Shown one piece after another: positions 9,357 to 19,869 of a DNA stretch of 64,000 bases. The stretch is from Candidatus Enterovibrio escicola (GTDB taxonomy: Bacteria > Pseudomonadota > Gammaproteobacteria > Enterobacterales > Vibrionaceae). The DNA lies in the NCBI RefSeq assembly GCF_002464935.1, contig NZ_NBYY01000013.1, positions 93,232 through 157,231 on the forward strand, given 5' to 3'. A program made the position numbers and the translations under genes. The notes beneath the pieces were generated by a model. That model was not told the origin of the DNA. It did no database searches and was given only the letters and a program-made list of their open reading frames with translations. The stretch's first letter is position 1, and each line of letters opens with the position of its first letter.

Positions 9357-12260
9357 ATGATCAATCTAACCGTTGATATTCAGGGTATTAACTTAAAAAG
9401 CCCAATACCCGTCATGCGAGGCCTTTACGATCTGACACCAGATGAATTGCTACTTAGCCAAGAGTATTATGAATCTGAGGTTCGTTCTTACCCTAGGCGT
9501 TTACCGCTCGCAATTGCGAAAGCGTCCGGTGTCTTGGTGGAAGATACTCGAGGGCAGGTCTACTTAGATTGCCTAGCAGGAGCCGGAACGATTGCTTTGG
9601 GATATAACCACCCGGAAATCAATCAGGCTCTGATAGAGCAGCTGAATTCTGGTATTCCCTACCAAACGTTAGATATCACCACCCCAGCTAAAGATCACTT
9701 TATCCGTGAGTTGATGGCATTTTTACCACATACTTTTTCGGAAAATGCCAAGGTGCAGTTCTGTGGCCCTTCAGGAGCTGATGCTGTGGAAGCGGCAATT
9801 AAGCTGGCAAAACAAACCACGTCCCGTAACACCATCGCTGCATTTCATGGTGCCTATCATGGTATGACCAATGGTACGATGGCGATGATGGGTAACCTTG
9901 GTACCAAATCCAGACGTCAAGGTTTAATGGCCGATGTTCATTTTCTACCTTTCCCTTACGATTTACGATGTCCGTTTGGTCTACATGGTGAGCAAGGTGC
10001 GCGACAGGGATTACGGTATATTGAACGTATGTTGGCTGATGACGAATGTGGCATTCAGACACCAGCAGCAATTATAGTTGAACCCATACAAGGTGAAGGA
10101 GGTGTGATTCCAGCGCCTGTATTTTGGCTTAAGGAACTACGCCGTATCACTGAAGAATATGGCATCTTATTGATTTTTGATGAGATCCAGTGCGGTATTG
10201 GTAAAACTGGTGCTCATTTCGCGTTCGAAGAATCTGGTGTGACGCCTGATATTTTATGTCTTTCGAAAGCAATTGGCGGCGGTCTTCCAATGTCACTTCT
10301 CGTATTTAATAAAAGAATTGATACGTGGAGACCAGGTGAACATACTGGGACGTTCCGCGGTAATCAATTAGCGATGGTATCCGGTGCAAAAACAATGGAA
10401 ATTATACGGCGAGATAATCTTGCTCAACAAGTAAAGATTACAGGTGAATACTTTCGACACGGACTGGAGAAAATTGCCACTAAGACACGCTGTATAGCGG
10501 AAGTTCGTGGCAAAGGCTTGATGCTTGGCGTCGAGATTTGTGATCCAGAAGGAAGTAAAAATAAGTTTTTCGAACCCTTGTCGGCACCTGAACTGACTCT
10601 CTCTATTCAGCGTGCAGCACTGGAGCGTGGACTGATTATTGAAAAAGGTGGGAGAGAAGGTTCTGTGTTGCGTTTTCTTCCACCGCTGACTATTAGTTTT
10701 GAACAAATCGACTTTGCACTTAAGGCATTGCAAAATGCGATTGACTCTCTGGTAAAACCGAAACAATTTTCTCAGTCTCCGGATACGCTTCAGCAAAACT
10801 GGCGTGATCATTTCATCCATACTGGAAATAGCGGTGCCGATAGCTTTGAGATCGCTATGAACCAAAGCACACAAGCGTTGAAAAAAATATTTGAGCATAC
10901 AGATACACCGTATAGCGGTATCGATCCAACGGTACTTGCGGCTCAGATACGCCATGCAAACCTTGGTAAATCACCACAACCACTTAGTAATGTTATTGAA
11001 GAAACCCAAAAACTGATTGGGGAAAACTCGATCATTGTTCAGCATCCTCATTGTATAGCGCACCTTCATACACCACCTTTGCTACCTGCCGTCGCCGCTG
11101 AATCCTTTATTACAGCACTTAATCAATCGATGGATTCTTGGGATCAAGCTAGTGCAGGAACCTTTGTTGAACAGGAGGTAACCGACTGGTTATGTCGCAG
11201 CTTTGGTTTCAGTGATACTGCGGATGGTGTTTTCACTAGTGGAGGAACACAAAGTAATTTAATGGGATTGTTGATAGCTCGTGACCACGTTGTGAAAGTG
11301 CGCTCTGATTGTAATGTACAGAAAGAAGGTTTACCAAATTATGCTAGTAAGCTTCGTGTTATTTGCTCAAATAACACCCACTTTTCCATGAAAAAATCAG
11401 CGGCGTTGCTGGGATTAGGTGAGAATGCGGTGGTGTGTGTGAACACTTATAGTGACGGGAGTATGGATGTTGAATCAGCAGAAGTGATGTTAAAAGCTTT
11501 AGAAGCTGATGGACTGATTCCATTTATGATCATAGGAACGGTAGGTACGACTGACCATGGTGCGATTGATAATCTGGATGATGTTGCAAACTTTGCTGAA
11601 AAACATGACTTATGGATGCATGTAGATGCTGCGTATGGTGGTGCGTTAATGTTGAGCCGTCACCAAGCCCGATTAGAGGGTATTAAACGTGCAGATTCAG
11701 TTACGGTCGATTTTCATAAGATGTTTTTCCAACCGATCAGTTGTGGTGCTGTGATCCTCAAAGATAAAATACACTTTAGTTACATCCGCCATCACTCGGA
11801 TTACCTCAATCGTGAAGATGATATTTTGCCTAATTTAGTCGATAAATCGATTGCAACAACACGCCGTTTTGATGCACTGAAGCTTTGGATGACACTACAA
11901 AATATTGGTTCGAAAACCTTAGGTTCAATGATTGATTATTTGCTAAACCTAACACAATTGGTTGCTGATATGGTTAATAACCGTTTGCAATTTGAACTTC
12001 TGGTCGCACCTTGTTTATCAACTGTATTATTTAGGTATGTTGGTGTAGAAAATGGATACGATCTGGATTATCTGAATCGGCAAATTCGTTTAGACGCTTT
12101 GGTGAAAGGTCGTGCTGTCGTGGGAGAAACGACAGTGGATGGTAAGGTGGCATTGAAGTTCACATTGCTCAATCCATGTTTGAGGCTAAGTGATTTTGAT
12201 CAATTGCTGAATGAATTAGAAAGTCTTGCTGACGATGCGGTTAAGCAAATACAAAATTAA
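9357..12260 (+). CDS. Fused diaminobutyrate aminotransferase / diaminobutyrate decarboxylase
   Basis: A 967-residue fusion of two PLP enzymes making 1,3-diaminopropane from aspartate semialdehyde via L-2,4-diaminobutyrate. Residues about 20-465 are a class III aminotransferase (CGPSGADAVEAAIK, FDEIQCGIGKTG, PLP lysine in LCLSKAIGGG near residue 304). Residues about 490-967 are a group II decarboxylase (SGGTQSNLMG, HVDAAYGGA, PLP lysine in DFHKMFF near residue 787). This domain order is the arrangement known from Vibrio (VC1625 type). The next two genes are carboxynorspermidine dehydrogenase and decarboxylase, so the product feeds norspermidine synthesis. All catalytic motifs are intact. The start at 9357 is supported by alignment to the family; an ATG at 9344 runs into an early stop. 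Confidence 0.95.
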   Translation: MINLTVDIQGINLKSPIPVMRGLYDLTPDELLLSQEYYESEVRSYPRRLPLAIAKASGVLVEDTRGQVYLDCLAGAGTIALGYNHPEINQALIEQLNSGIPYQTLDITTPAKDHFIRELMAFLPHTFSENAKVQFCGPSGADAVEAAIKLAKQTTSRNTIAAFHGAYHGMTNGTMAMMGNLGTKSRRQGLMADVHFLPFPYDLRCPFGLHGEQGARQGLRYIERMLADDECGIQTPAAIIVEPIQGEGGVIPAPVFWLKELRRITEEYGILLIFDEIQCGIGKTGAHFAFEESGVTPDILCLSKAIGGGLPMSLLVFNKRIDTWRPGEHTGTFRGNQLAMVSGAKTMEIIRRDNLAQQVKITGEYFRHGLEKIATKTRCIAEVRGKGLMLGVEICDPEGSKNKFFEPLSAPELTLSIQRAALERGLIIEKGGREGSVLRFLPPLTISFEQIDFALKALQNAIDSLVKPKQFSQSPDTLQQNWRDHFIHTGNSGADSFEIAMNQSTQALKKIFEHTDTPYSGIDPTVLAAQIRHANLGKSPQPLSNVIEETQKLIGENSIIVQHPHCIAHLHTPPLLPAVAAESFITALNQSMDSWDQASAGTFVEQEVTDWLCRSFGFSDTADGVFTSGGTQSNLMGLLIARDHVVKVRSDCNVQKEGLPNYASKLRVICSNNTHFSMKKSAALLGLGENAVVCVNTYSDGSMDVESAEVMLKALEADGLIPFMIIGTVGTTDHGAIDNLDDVANFAEKHDLWMHVDAAYGGALMLSRHQARLEGIKRADSVTVDFHKMFFQPISCGAVILKDKIHFSYIRHHSDYLNREDDILPNLVDKSIATTRRFDALKLWMTLQNIGSKTLGSMIDYLLNLTQLVADMVNNRLQFELLVAPCLSTVLFRYVGVENGYDLDYLNRQIRLDALVKGRAVVGETTVDGKVALKFTLLNPCLRLSDFDQLLNELESLADDAVKQIQN

Positions 12261-12331
12261 ATTAAGATTGATATAATTTTCACATTGCGTTTTTTTATAA
12301 GAAAAACTTGCAAGACAAGGACATACATAAA

Positions 12332-13576
12332 ATGGCTATTCTACAAATTGGTGCAGGTAGTGTTGGTTGGGTAATTGCTCATAAAGCGGCGCAAAACAAC
12401 GATGTGCTGGGTGATATTACCATAGCGTCTCGTACTGTTAGGAAGTGTGAGGCCATCATTGCCTCAATTAAAGGACGTAACAACATGAAAGACCCAAGCT
12501 TTAAGCTGGAAGCGCTTGAGGTAAATGCAGATGATATTGAGGCTTTGGTTGCACTCATCCATGGTGTCCAGCCCGATTTGGTCTTAAACGCAGGACCTCC
12601 TTGGATAAGTGAAGCCATCATGGAAGCTTGCTATCAAACAAAAGTGTCTTACCTTGATACTTCTGTTGCAGTTGATTTGTGTAGTGAACACCAACAAGTG
12701 CCAGAAGCGTATGATTCACAGTGGATATTTCGTAGTAAATTTGAAGAAGTTGGTATCACTGGTATTCTTAGTTCTGGCTTCGATCCGGGTGTCGTGAGTG
12801 TGTTTGCTGCGTATGCAGTGAAGCATTTGTTTGACGAAATCGATACTATTGACGTGATGGATGTAAATGCAGGTAATCACGGGAAGATGTTTGCGACTAA
12901 TTTTGACCCTGAAACCAACCTGCTTGAAATCCAAGGCGATTCGTTCTATTGGGAAGGTGAGCAATGGAAACAAGTAGCCTGTCATACTAGGATGATGGAA
13001 TTCGATTTCCCAGAGGTAGGTATCCACAAGGTGTACTCCATGGCTCATGATGAAGTGCGATCAATGAAGGAATTTATCCCCGCAAAACGTATTGAGTTTT
13101 GGATGGGTTTTGATGATTGTTACTTGAACCACTTTAACTTCATGAAGGATATCGGTTTGTTAAGCCAAAAACCTATCACATTGCAAGACGGTACAGTTGT
13201 TAAACCGTTGAAAGTACTGAAAGCTTTGTTGCCTGAACCGACCTCATTGGCTTCTTGTTACACGGGAAAAACCTGTATAGGAACTTGGATCCAAGGCATT
13301 AAAGAGGGTAAAGCGCGTAGCGTGTTTATTTATAACATTTCAGACCATGAAGTAGCATACAAAGACGTTGAGCATCAAGCTGTTGCCTACACCGCTGGGA
13401 TTCCTGCTATCACGTCGGCTCTGCTTTATTTTAAAGGAAATTGGAAAGCTGCCGGTTTGTTCAATATGGAACAATTTGACCCAGATCCGTTTTTGGAACT
13501 GATGCCTTCTATTGGACTCAATTGGGTTGTTAAAGAGCTTGAACCAAAAACGCTCTTAATCAACATTCTGAAATAA
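12332..13576 (+). CDS. Carboxynorspermidine synthase/dehydrogenase
   Basis: A 414-residue saccharopine-dehydrogenase-like enzyme that joins diaminopropane (or putrescine) to aspartate semialdehyde with NADPH, giving carboxynorspermidine (or carboxyspermidine). An N-terminal Rossmann loop (QIGAGSVGW), NAGPPW, GFDPGVVSVFAAYA and the long conserved block NFDPETNLLEIQGDSFYW match the Vibrio protein closely. I place the start at the ATG at 12332, which gives the family N-terminus MAILQIGAG with AAGGACAT upstream. An upstream TTG at 12308 would add eight residues not found in the family. It lies 71 bases after the fused enzyme and 50 before nspC. Confidence 0.94.
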   Translation: MAILQIGAGSVGWVIAHKAAQNNDVLGDITIASRTVRKCEAIIASIKGRNNMKDPSFKLEALEVNADDIEALVALIHGVQPDLVLNAGPPWISEAIMEACYQTKVSYLDTSVAVDLCSEHQQVPEAYDSQWIFRSKFEEVGITGILSSGFDPGVVSVFAAYAVKHLFDEIDTIDVMDVNAGNHGKMFATNFDPETNLLEIQGDSFYWEGEQWKQVACHTRMMEFDFPEVGIHKVYSMAHDEVRSMKEFIPAKRIEFWMGFDDCYLNHFNFMKDIGLLSQKPITLQDGTVVKPLKVLKALLPEPTSLASCYTGKTCIGTWIQGIKEGKARSVFIYNISDHEVAYKDVEHQAVAYTAGIPAITSALLYFKGNWKAAGLFNMEQFDPDPFLELMPSIGLNWVVKELEPKTLLINILK

Positions 13577-13626
13577 CTTTAGTGATCAAACCCGTGTGTA
13601 TTTGAATTATAAAACACAGGTCATTT

Positions 13627-14772
13627 ATGAGAAATGAAATGAAGTCATTGCAGTTAAAAACGCCTTATTTCCTAATCGATGAAAATAAACTGATTAAAAA
13701 CCTAGAGATAGCTAAGAAACTGAAAGAGTTATCTGGGGTGAAATTAGTTTTAGCACTCAAATGCTTTTCAACATGGGGTGTATTTGACATTATTAAGCCT
13801 TATCTTGATGGCACCACTAGTAGTAGCCCATTTGAAGTAAAATTGGGGCATGAAATGTTCGGTGGTGAGACTCATGCGTACAGTGTTGGATATAGCGAAG
13901 ATGATGTCCACGAGGTTGTAGATATTTGTGATAAGTTAATATTCAACAGCCAGTCGCAGCTGATAGCATATCATCATTTAGTAGAAGGAAAAGCCTCACT
14001 TGGGCTTCGTTTGAATCCGGGTGTGAGCTATGCTAAACAGGATTTAGCTAATCCTGCACGGCAATTCTCTCGCTTAGGTGTTCATGCCGATAATATTGAC
14101 CCTAAAGTGTTTGCGTTGCTTGATGGAGTGATGATCCATATGAATTGTGAAAACAAAGATGTGGATGTCTTTCTTCGGTTACTTGATACTGTCTCAGATA
14201 AGTTTGGAACGTATTTTAACCAGCTCAAATGGGTGAGCTTAGGTGGTGGTGTGTTTTTTACATGGCCGGGTTATGATGTCCAAAAACTTGCGAGGGCACT
14301 GAGAGCATTTGGTGCTCGACACACTGTACAGCTTTACCTTGAACCTGGTGAAGCAATCATCACTAACACGACCGATCTAGTAGTTACAGTGGTTGATATT
14401 GTTGAAAACGAAATTAAAACAGCTATTCTGGATAGTGCGACAGAAGCTCACCGTTTGGATACCCTGCTTTATAACGAACCGGCTTCGATCGTAGAATCTA
14501 GTAATAATGGGGAGTACACTTATGTGATGGGAAGTTGCTCATGCTTAGCGGGTGATCAGTTCTGTGTAGCCAGCTTTGATACACAACTGAACATTGGACA
14601 ACGTCTTCACATCACTGATAGCGCAGGGTACACTATGGTCAAGTTGAATTGGTTTAATGGTATTCGTATGCCTTCAATTTATTGTCAGCGGGAAAATGGA
14701 AATATTCAGTTACTAAATTCATTTCATTATCAGGACTTTAAACGCACATTGTCTCAATGGTCTGTAAGCTAA
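13627..14772 (+). CDS. nspC: Carboxynorspermidine decarboxylase
   Basis: PLP-dependent, alanine-racemase-fold decarboxylase, 381 residues, close to the roughly 377 of Vibrio NspC. It removes CO2 from carboxynorspermidine to give norspermidine. Visible: the PLP lysine in [10 protein letters not shown] near residue 43, [10 protein letters not shown], the glycine loop [20 protein letters not shown] and the catalytic cysteine region GSCSCLAGD. It is the last gene of the three-gene operon. In Vibrio, norspermidine affects biofilm formation through NspS/MbaA; neither is in this window. The start may be the ATG at 13627 or the one at 13639; family alignment does not decide. Confidence 0.95.
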   Translation: MRNEMKSLQLKTPYFLIDENKLIKNLEIAKKLKELSGVKLVLALKCFSTWGVFDIIKPYLDGTTSSSPFEVKLGHEMFGGETHAYSVGYSEDDVHEVVDICDKLIFNSQSQLIAYHHLVEGKASLGLRLNPGVSYAKQDLANPARQFSRLGVHADNIDPKVFALLDGVMIHMNCENKDVDVFLRLLDTVSDKFGTYFNQLKWVSLGGGVFFTWPGYDVQKLARALRAFGARHTVQLYLEPGEAIITNTTDLVVTVVDIVENEIKTAILDSATEAHRLDTLLYNEPASIVESSNNGEYTYVMGSCSCLAGDQFCVASFDTQLNIGQRLHITDSAGYTMVKLNWFNGIRMPSIYCQRENGNIQLLNSFHYQDFKRTLSQWSVS

Positions 14773-14799
14773 AAGGATACGTATTTTGCTCGTTAAGAG

Positions 14800-15259
14800 G
14801 AGCTGTTTATCTTTTTTGTATAAAACTTGTTCAATAATACACCGGCAACCACATCAACATATATGTCAATGACAGCATTGCTAACGTAATTTATTTCCAA
14901 TTTATTAGCTCTAGTTGAAACTAGAGCTATATTGTTTAATTCACTCAACGACGCTCTCTACTAAAGGACGATATTTATAGAAACTGGTTTATACCCCTTT
15001 TCTCAATATATCGCCCTTGACTTCGTTTAGCACTGACGGTCTTTCTACCTTTAACCTCTTCATATTTCCTGAATAACGTGCTGTTATAACCTTTAACAAC
15101 AACTATCATGATGCCTTCGGCAAGGTGGTCTAAAAGACTTTCTACATGAATAATATCGTGCTTTCGTCCCTCCGATAACTTGAAGTTAGATAGGTAATCC
15201 GCCAGTATCTACGAAAGATGAATCTTTATCGAATTACCGTCATAGCTTTTTTCTATTGA
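14800..15259 (-). mobile_element. IS5 family (IS427-like) element, 3' part
   Basis: Minus-strand remnant. In broken frames it reads SNFKLSEGRKHDIIH, then DHLAEGIMIVVVKGYN, then a C-terminal piece ending NNIALVSTRANKLEINYVS. This matches the end of IS427-group transposases. It ends at GAGGAGCTGTT, also found at the matching ends near 25.6 and 52.3 kb. The 5' part is replaced by the IS982 copy that starts at 15260. Confidence 0.7.
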
Positions 15260-16017
15260 ACCTGAGCTGCGAATAAGAAATGAACTAAATGCCAGAGTCG
15301 CGATCTGATCGTTTGAAATAAACTATTGACTGCACAAGTCCTTGTGCATGAATAATTTACCTGAATTAGTTAGTTACACGAAGATGTCCTTGCGCATGCA
15401 AGGTGTCCTAGTTCCGCTTAGCTCTTACCTCACTCACCGTCAGGCAAGGCCGACAGGGATTGCCTTTGTTGATTCATCTAAGCTACAGGTTTATCACAAC
15501 CTACGTATTCTCAGACATCAGGTTTTTAAAGGTACCGCAAAGAGAGGAAAAGAAACGATGAGGGGTTCTACGGTTTCAAATTACACCTCATTATCAATGA
15601 CCAAGGTGGTATTATCTCAGTCAAAGTGATGACGCTAACGTTGATGATAGAAAGCCTGTATCGGAAATGGTTAACGAGATTTGGGGGTGTTTATATGGAG
15701 ACAAAGGTTATATCTCTGGTTCATTGGAGCGGGAACTTACAAACAAGGGAGTGACACTGATAACTGGTATGAAAAACAATATGAAACCAAAAGTGATGAA
15801 ACTTTGAAACCTCCTTATGCTCCGGAAACGATTTATTATTTAAACCGTTTTTGACCAACTAAAAAACATACCCTAAATTGAGCACTCTCGGCACCGAAGT
15901 GGGGTGGGCTTTATGGTCAACCTAATTGCTGGATTTATTACTTCTACGTTCCCACCAAGAAAACATAGCCTTAAAAATCTTCGGCTTGAGAAAGTCGCAT
16001 TTATACAGATTTGAGGT
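15260..16017 (+). mobile_element. IS982-type element with internal deletion
   Basis: Begins with the family's 5' end (ACCTGAGCTG) and closes with CAGATTTGAGGT. Roughly 225 bases of the N-terminal coding part are missing: the text passes from ATGAATAA directly to the ELVSYT segment. The rest carries stops and shifts, so it is inactive. Confidence 0.85.
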
Positions 16018-16068
16018 TATTTATTCATTTTGGCATTTGCTTTCTAATATTAATTTACTTGAATAAAA

Positions 16069-16377
16069 TTATTCACTGGTAAAATACTCTTTGTTGATTT
16101 GAAGTTTACGGCTTTGCAACCAACTTTCTGGTGATGACCCTTGTCCATAGGGGATCTGGTCTACATGAAAATGCTGATTTTGACGAAGATAGATTAAATT
16201 GGCAGCAACACGAAGGGGTTTAAAATGCTTGTTGATGTACAAAGTAAATTTTCCTGCACAAGCGTTGACAATGTATGATCCTTTGTCGCTGCGAATCGAG
16301 ATATAGGGCTTATTAGAAACTGTATATGACCCAAGTAACCAAATACCTGCCTTGTTTGTTAAACGTAGAAAAGGCAA
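16069..16377 (-). CDS. Hypothetical protein, 102 residues
   Basis: I do not recognise the family. The protein is basic and rich in beta-prone segments (GIWLLGSYTVSNKPYISI, KFTLYINKHFKPLRVAANLIYL), with no signal peptide or clear membrane segment. It would start at a TTG preceded by GAGG about ten bases upstream. It follows the J-domain gene on the same strand by 45 bases, so the two probably form a small operon and may act together. Its unbroken frame among decayed DNA suggests it is still used. Confidence 0.6.
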   Translation of the reverse strand: MPFLRLTNKAGIWLLGSYTVSNKPYISIRSDKGSYIVNACAGKFTLYINKHFKPLRVAANLIYLRQNQHFHVDQIPYGQGSSPESWLQSRKLQINKEYFTSE

Positions 16378-16422
16378 GGGTTGTTATGCCCTCACTAAAT
16401 GACTACTATGAGATTTAACATG

Positions 16423-17157
16423 TTAAGATAAAGGCTTTTCGTCAATGTTTATATTGGATTCAACAGTCTTAAAACGAACGACAGAGGGGGAAGGCTCACT
16501 AGGCATTTCACTCAACCAACCTAAAAATAATCTCCAGTTGACCTGTTTTCCCTCTATGGTAATAATACCAATGACTGAAACCGCAGACAACCAGAATTTC
16601 CTAGTATACAGTAAAGTACCTGTGCTTTTAGAGTCGGAATTTCGAACGCGTTCCGTTGCTAACACGTCACTTTCAGACAGAACCGACCGAATCTCACCTG
16701 TGAGTTTCTTTTCCGCCGGTATCGCACCTATTTGGGACAGTAATTGATCCCTCGCATTCTTCAATAACAAATTTTCTCCTTCTAACTGTGCAACTTTCTT
16801 AATGAAATCTGCATTTATCACAAAGTCTTCCTTCGTGTTTAAACTATTCTGTGTCTGATAAAGTTTAACTTTAAGTAATTTATTCAATAAAACCAGTTCA
16901 TTCCGCTCGTTTTTTACTTGTTGAAGTTTTCTACCAAGGGCTTCACATTTTTTAAATGAAGCCGATGTAGGGAGAATAAGTTGGTGTTCACCTTTACCTA
17001 TAGAAATTTTCTCATAGGCTTGATGAACGAGCTGCATTAGAACTTTAGACCCTTCTTTGTCTGGATGTACACGGGTAGAAAGGAGCTTATAGCGCTGCTT
17101 TATTGTTAAAGATGAATCATTAGATGTTGTGCCCAGTAATTGGTTAAACGTGGTCAT
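16423..17157 (-). CDS. J-domain protein with coiled coil and membrane segment
   Basis: A 244-residue protein with a DnaJ-type domain at residues about 1-65, including the HPD signature in STRVHPDKEG that stimulates Hsp70 ATPase. Residues about 80-150 are a heptad-rich coiled coil (LGRKLQQVKNERNELVLLNK). One hydrophobic stretch near residue 190 (LSAVSVIGIITI) could be a membrane anchor. There is no zinc-finger or substrate domain, so it is a specialised J-protein, not DnaJ itself. Hypothetical J-proteins of this shape occur in Vibrio. The client is unknown. A 102-residue unknown gene follows in the same direction. Confidence 0.75.
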   Translation of the reverse strand: MTTFNQLLGTTSNDSSLTIKQRYKLLSTRVHPDKEGSKVLMQLVHQAYEKISIGKGEHQLILPTSASFKKCEALGRKLQQVKNERNELVLLNKLLKVKLYQTQNSLNTKEDFVINADFIKKVAQLEGENLLLKNARDQLLSQIGAIPAEKKLTGEIRSVLSESDVLATERVRNSDSKSTGTLLYTRKFWLSAVSVIGIITIEGKQVNWRLFLGWLSEMPSEPSPSVVRFKTVESNINIDEKPLS

Positions 17158-17369
17158 GGCAAATTAATCGCCAACTTTCGTAGAAAATATATCAACGTAT
17201 AATGCAGTTTCACGTATGAGGATGGTCAACATAACCTGTTTATGTTGTATATTTGATAGATTGATATTCATATAAAATACCTATTTTGTACAGGTGATCA
17301 TTATAGCTACCGTTAATGTTAAATGTTATTTTTCCCCGCATACAAGAATAGTGAAAATCGCCCTACGTA
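17158..17369. other. Upstream region of the J-domain gene
   Basis: About 200 AT-rich bases with nothing recognisable beyond a likely promoter for the minus-strand gene. Confidence 0.3.
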
Positions 17370-18587
17370 AGGTGAAATGTAAAACCTATTGGAGCGTTAG
17401 CGAGACTGAAGTACACTTTCCTCATCTACTTTTACTATGGAAATGTGCATGACTCATAAACAGTTCAATGATAAAAACTGGGTTTATATTGAACAATGAT
17501 TGGCTGAGGGCTATGCCTTTAGGCATCTTGCCCGAACACTTGGTTGTGCTTACTCCACTATCAGTCGAAAAATAAAACGCCATATCCTAGATAATTCTCA
17601 CGGCGTGTACTGTCATCATTTTTCATCACAACAGGGCAAAGAAATCTACTTCACCACACGAACGTACTAGCTTTCAGCAATATTTCAGAGAGAACCAAGA
17701 CGGGTAATTCATGAGCGTTCCAGTACATATACGTCACCTGGGTAATGTCACCAAGCCACGTTTGTAGGTACCGACCAGGTAAATGACCATTGTGTACCAC
17801 TTCCTGCTTTCCGTTAGCTTGGAGTGATGTAAAATTATCAAGCAATGATTAAATCTCGGCTTCTATAGCTCAAGCCAACAACTGCTGTGCGCTTTGTTTC
17901 AGTAGTTCATTAAGCGGGTTTTCTAGTTTATGAAGCTCGGTAACGTTACGATTATTGTTCATGCTGTCTATTCCTTGTAGGTTGTTGATCTGGCGAGATC
18001 AATTAACAGGTTATACCGCATTATTTCCTACCCATATACCAGAAATCACTATAGCTCAAATGAAAAATTGGCATCAGTGATAAGGTAAAGATAAAAAACG
18101 TGTTGGCATTAAGAAATGCCATGATATCGCTGACGAAAAAACAGAGTTTTTTCATTTTGAAATTGACACTGTCATCGGGACTGGATACACGTTATTTCTG
18201 CTTACCGTGGTGGATAAATCCAATAAACTATGTTGGATCAAAAGGATGCCTAATAAGCAGGCGGGTACTGTGGTGGAAACGTTTATTAGAATTGTAAATT
18301 CCATCTTCTATGACCTAAAAAGTTTCACGGCAAACAACGATGCAGAGTTTGCCGATTATGAGGAAGTTGCTAAAATTACAGACGATTCCGGCTATTTAGC
18401 TAAACTATATTGGTCAAGTAATCGGGGGTTGAATGGGTATATCAATGGTCTGATAAAGAGATTTCTATCCAAAGGAACTAACCTCAACGAAGTTAGTCAT
18501 GAATATATTCCCAAGATAAAATACATATCCTCAACACACGTGGTAGATCTAATTTTTGGTATCATCCGTATGATTGATGAAATTATG
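17370..18587 (+). mobile_element. IS30-type element interrupted by an IS256 fragment
   Basis: Plus-strand IS30-family remnant. The N-terminal helix-turn-helix is readable at 17.46-17.64 kb (RHLARTLGCAYSTISRKIKR) with a stop in frame. At about 17741 it is replaced by a piece of IS256. The IS30 frame resumes near 18065 (SDKVKIKN), runs through VDKSNKLCWIKRM, the catalytic region SFTANNDAEFAD and a C-terminal block NGLIKRFLSKGTNLNEVSHE, and ends near 18585. About 60 codons are missing at the join. Confidence 0.8.
17741..18056 (-). mobile_element. IS256-family 5' fragment inside IS30
   Basis: Minus-strand N-terminus of an IS256 transposase (NVTELHKLENPLNELLKQ, then SLLDNFTSLQANG, VVHNGHLPGRYLQTWL), with two in-frame stops. 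It is followed outward by the element's left end, which closely matches 43.25-43.33 kb. Only the first ~70 codons are present. Confidence 0.8.
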
Positions 18588-18719
18588 CCTATAACACACT
18601 GATCCCAATATTTATTGCAGTCTTAATTTGTTTGCAGGCGAACAGGCATACCGAGTCTTATAACTTTGTTCATCGCTTTTATATTTGCTATGGCTTCACT
18701 AACTTGAACATTGTAATTA
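18588..18719 (-). mobile_element. IS5-type element, 3' tail
   Basis: About 130 bases of the IS5-type 3' end (CCTATAACACACTGATCCC onward), encoding the last transposase residues on the minus strand. It is cut at CATTGTAATT by an IS982 copy. The same IS5 position is also the junction of a second IS982 end at 38272. Confidence 0.7.
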
Positions 18720-19585
18720 ACCTGAGTTGCGTATAAGAAATGAACTAAATGCCCAAGTCGAGATCTGAACGTTTAAAAAAAACTATCAACTGCATAAGGA
18801 GTTGAGCATTGAATAACTTAGACGTTGTTTTCGTCGATGTCGCCAATTTCTACCAGACTTTTATCCCTGCATGGGAAAAACACCTAATTTCTTTCGGTAT
18901 AAAACAAAGAAACAAGCCTTTTTGCCTCTCAGTTAGCGAAGTGATGACGATAGTGATAGCTTTCCATCAATCGGGGTATCAAGACTCCAAAACCTATTAC
19001 ATCCACTTTGTTTGCCGTTACCTCACCAACAAATTTACTAAATTAGTCAGCTAAACGCGAATGCTCAAGTTCATACAAAGTGTTCTGGTTCCACTTTGCT
19101 CTTACTTCACTCACCGTCAGGTAAGGTCGACAGGGATTCCCTTCGTTGATTCGTCCAAGATACAGGTTTGTCACAACCTACGCATTCTCAGACATCAAGT
19201 TTTTAAAGGTACCGCGAAGAGATAAGAAGGAATGATGGGGTGGATCTACGGCTTCAAACTACACCTTATTATCAATGACCAAGGTGGTATTATCTCAGTC
19301 AAAGTGACGACGGCTAAGGTAGATGATAGAAAGCCTGTATCTGAAAGGGTTGACGATATCTGGGGTGTTTATACGGAGATAAAGGTTATATCTTTGGTCC
19401 ATTGGAGCGGGAACTTGCAAACAAGGGAGTGACACTGATAACGGGTGTGAAAAACAATATGAAATCCAAAGTGATGAAACTTTGGAACCGCCTAATGCTC
19501 CGGAAATGATTTATTATTTAACCCATTTTTGACCAACTAAAAAACATATCCTAAATCGAGCATTCTTGGCACCGTAGTTGTATCG
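18720..19585 (+). mobile_element. IS982-type element, 3' end missing
   Basis: Starts with ACCTGAGTTGCG and reads through most of the transposase. The N-terminal part is clean (LDVVFVDVANFYQTFIPAWE, SVSEVMTIVIAFHQSGY); stops follow at about 19052 and later. It ends abruptly at GTAGTTGTATC, before the terminal 100 bases. Confidence 0.88.
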
Positions 19586-19869
19586 ATCGTTTAAGATATA
19601 ACACCTGTGCATCTCACCTAACGGAGGGCGAAAGAATGGTATCGGTGTCCATCATGCTAGAAACCCTGTTTCTTAACCATTTTCATGTGCATGCAAAATA
19701 TATATTTTATATGAATAGCAATGTATTGAATACATACTAGAAATTTTGTTATACCACCTCGATATTCTCTATTATCACATTATCTTCATTCTTATTCATG
19801 TGATGCTAGGTTGTATCTTCATAAAACATCGTGTAAACCATGCACATTAATATTCAATAAAGTATCCAG
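19586..19869. other. Upstream region of panP
   Basis: No gene. AT-rich; the panP promoter should lie here, but I could not fix it. A palindromic GTATTGAATACATAC near 19722 resembles the terminal repeat of the small elements at 33.7 and 55.0 kb. Confidence 0.3.

Noticed and set aside
10368..10955. 195-codon open frame on the minus strand
   Set aside because: It is entirely antisense to the fused aminotransferase/decarboxylase gene, whose frame is clearly coding.
16445..16747. 100-codon plus-strand frame
   Set aside because: Antisense to the J-domain gene, which has the HPD motif and a coherent domain order.
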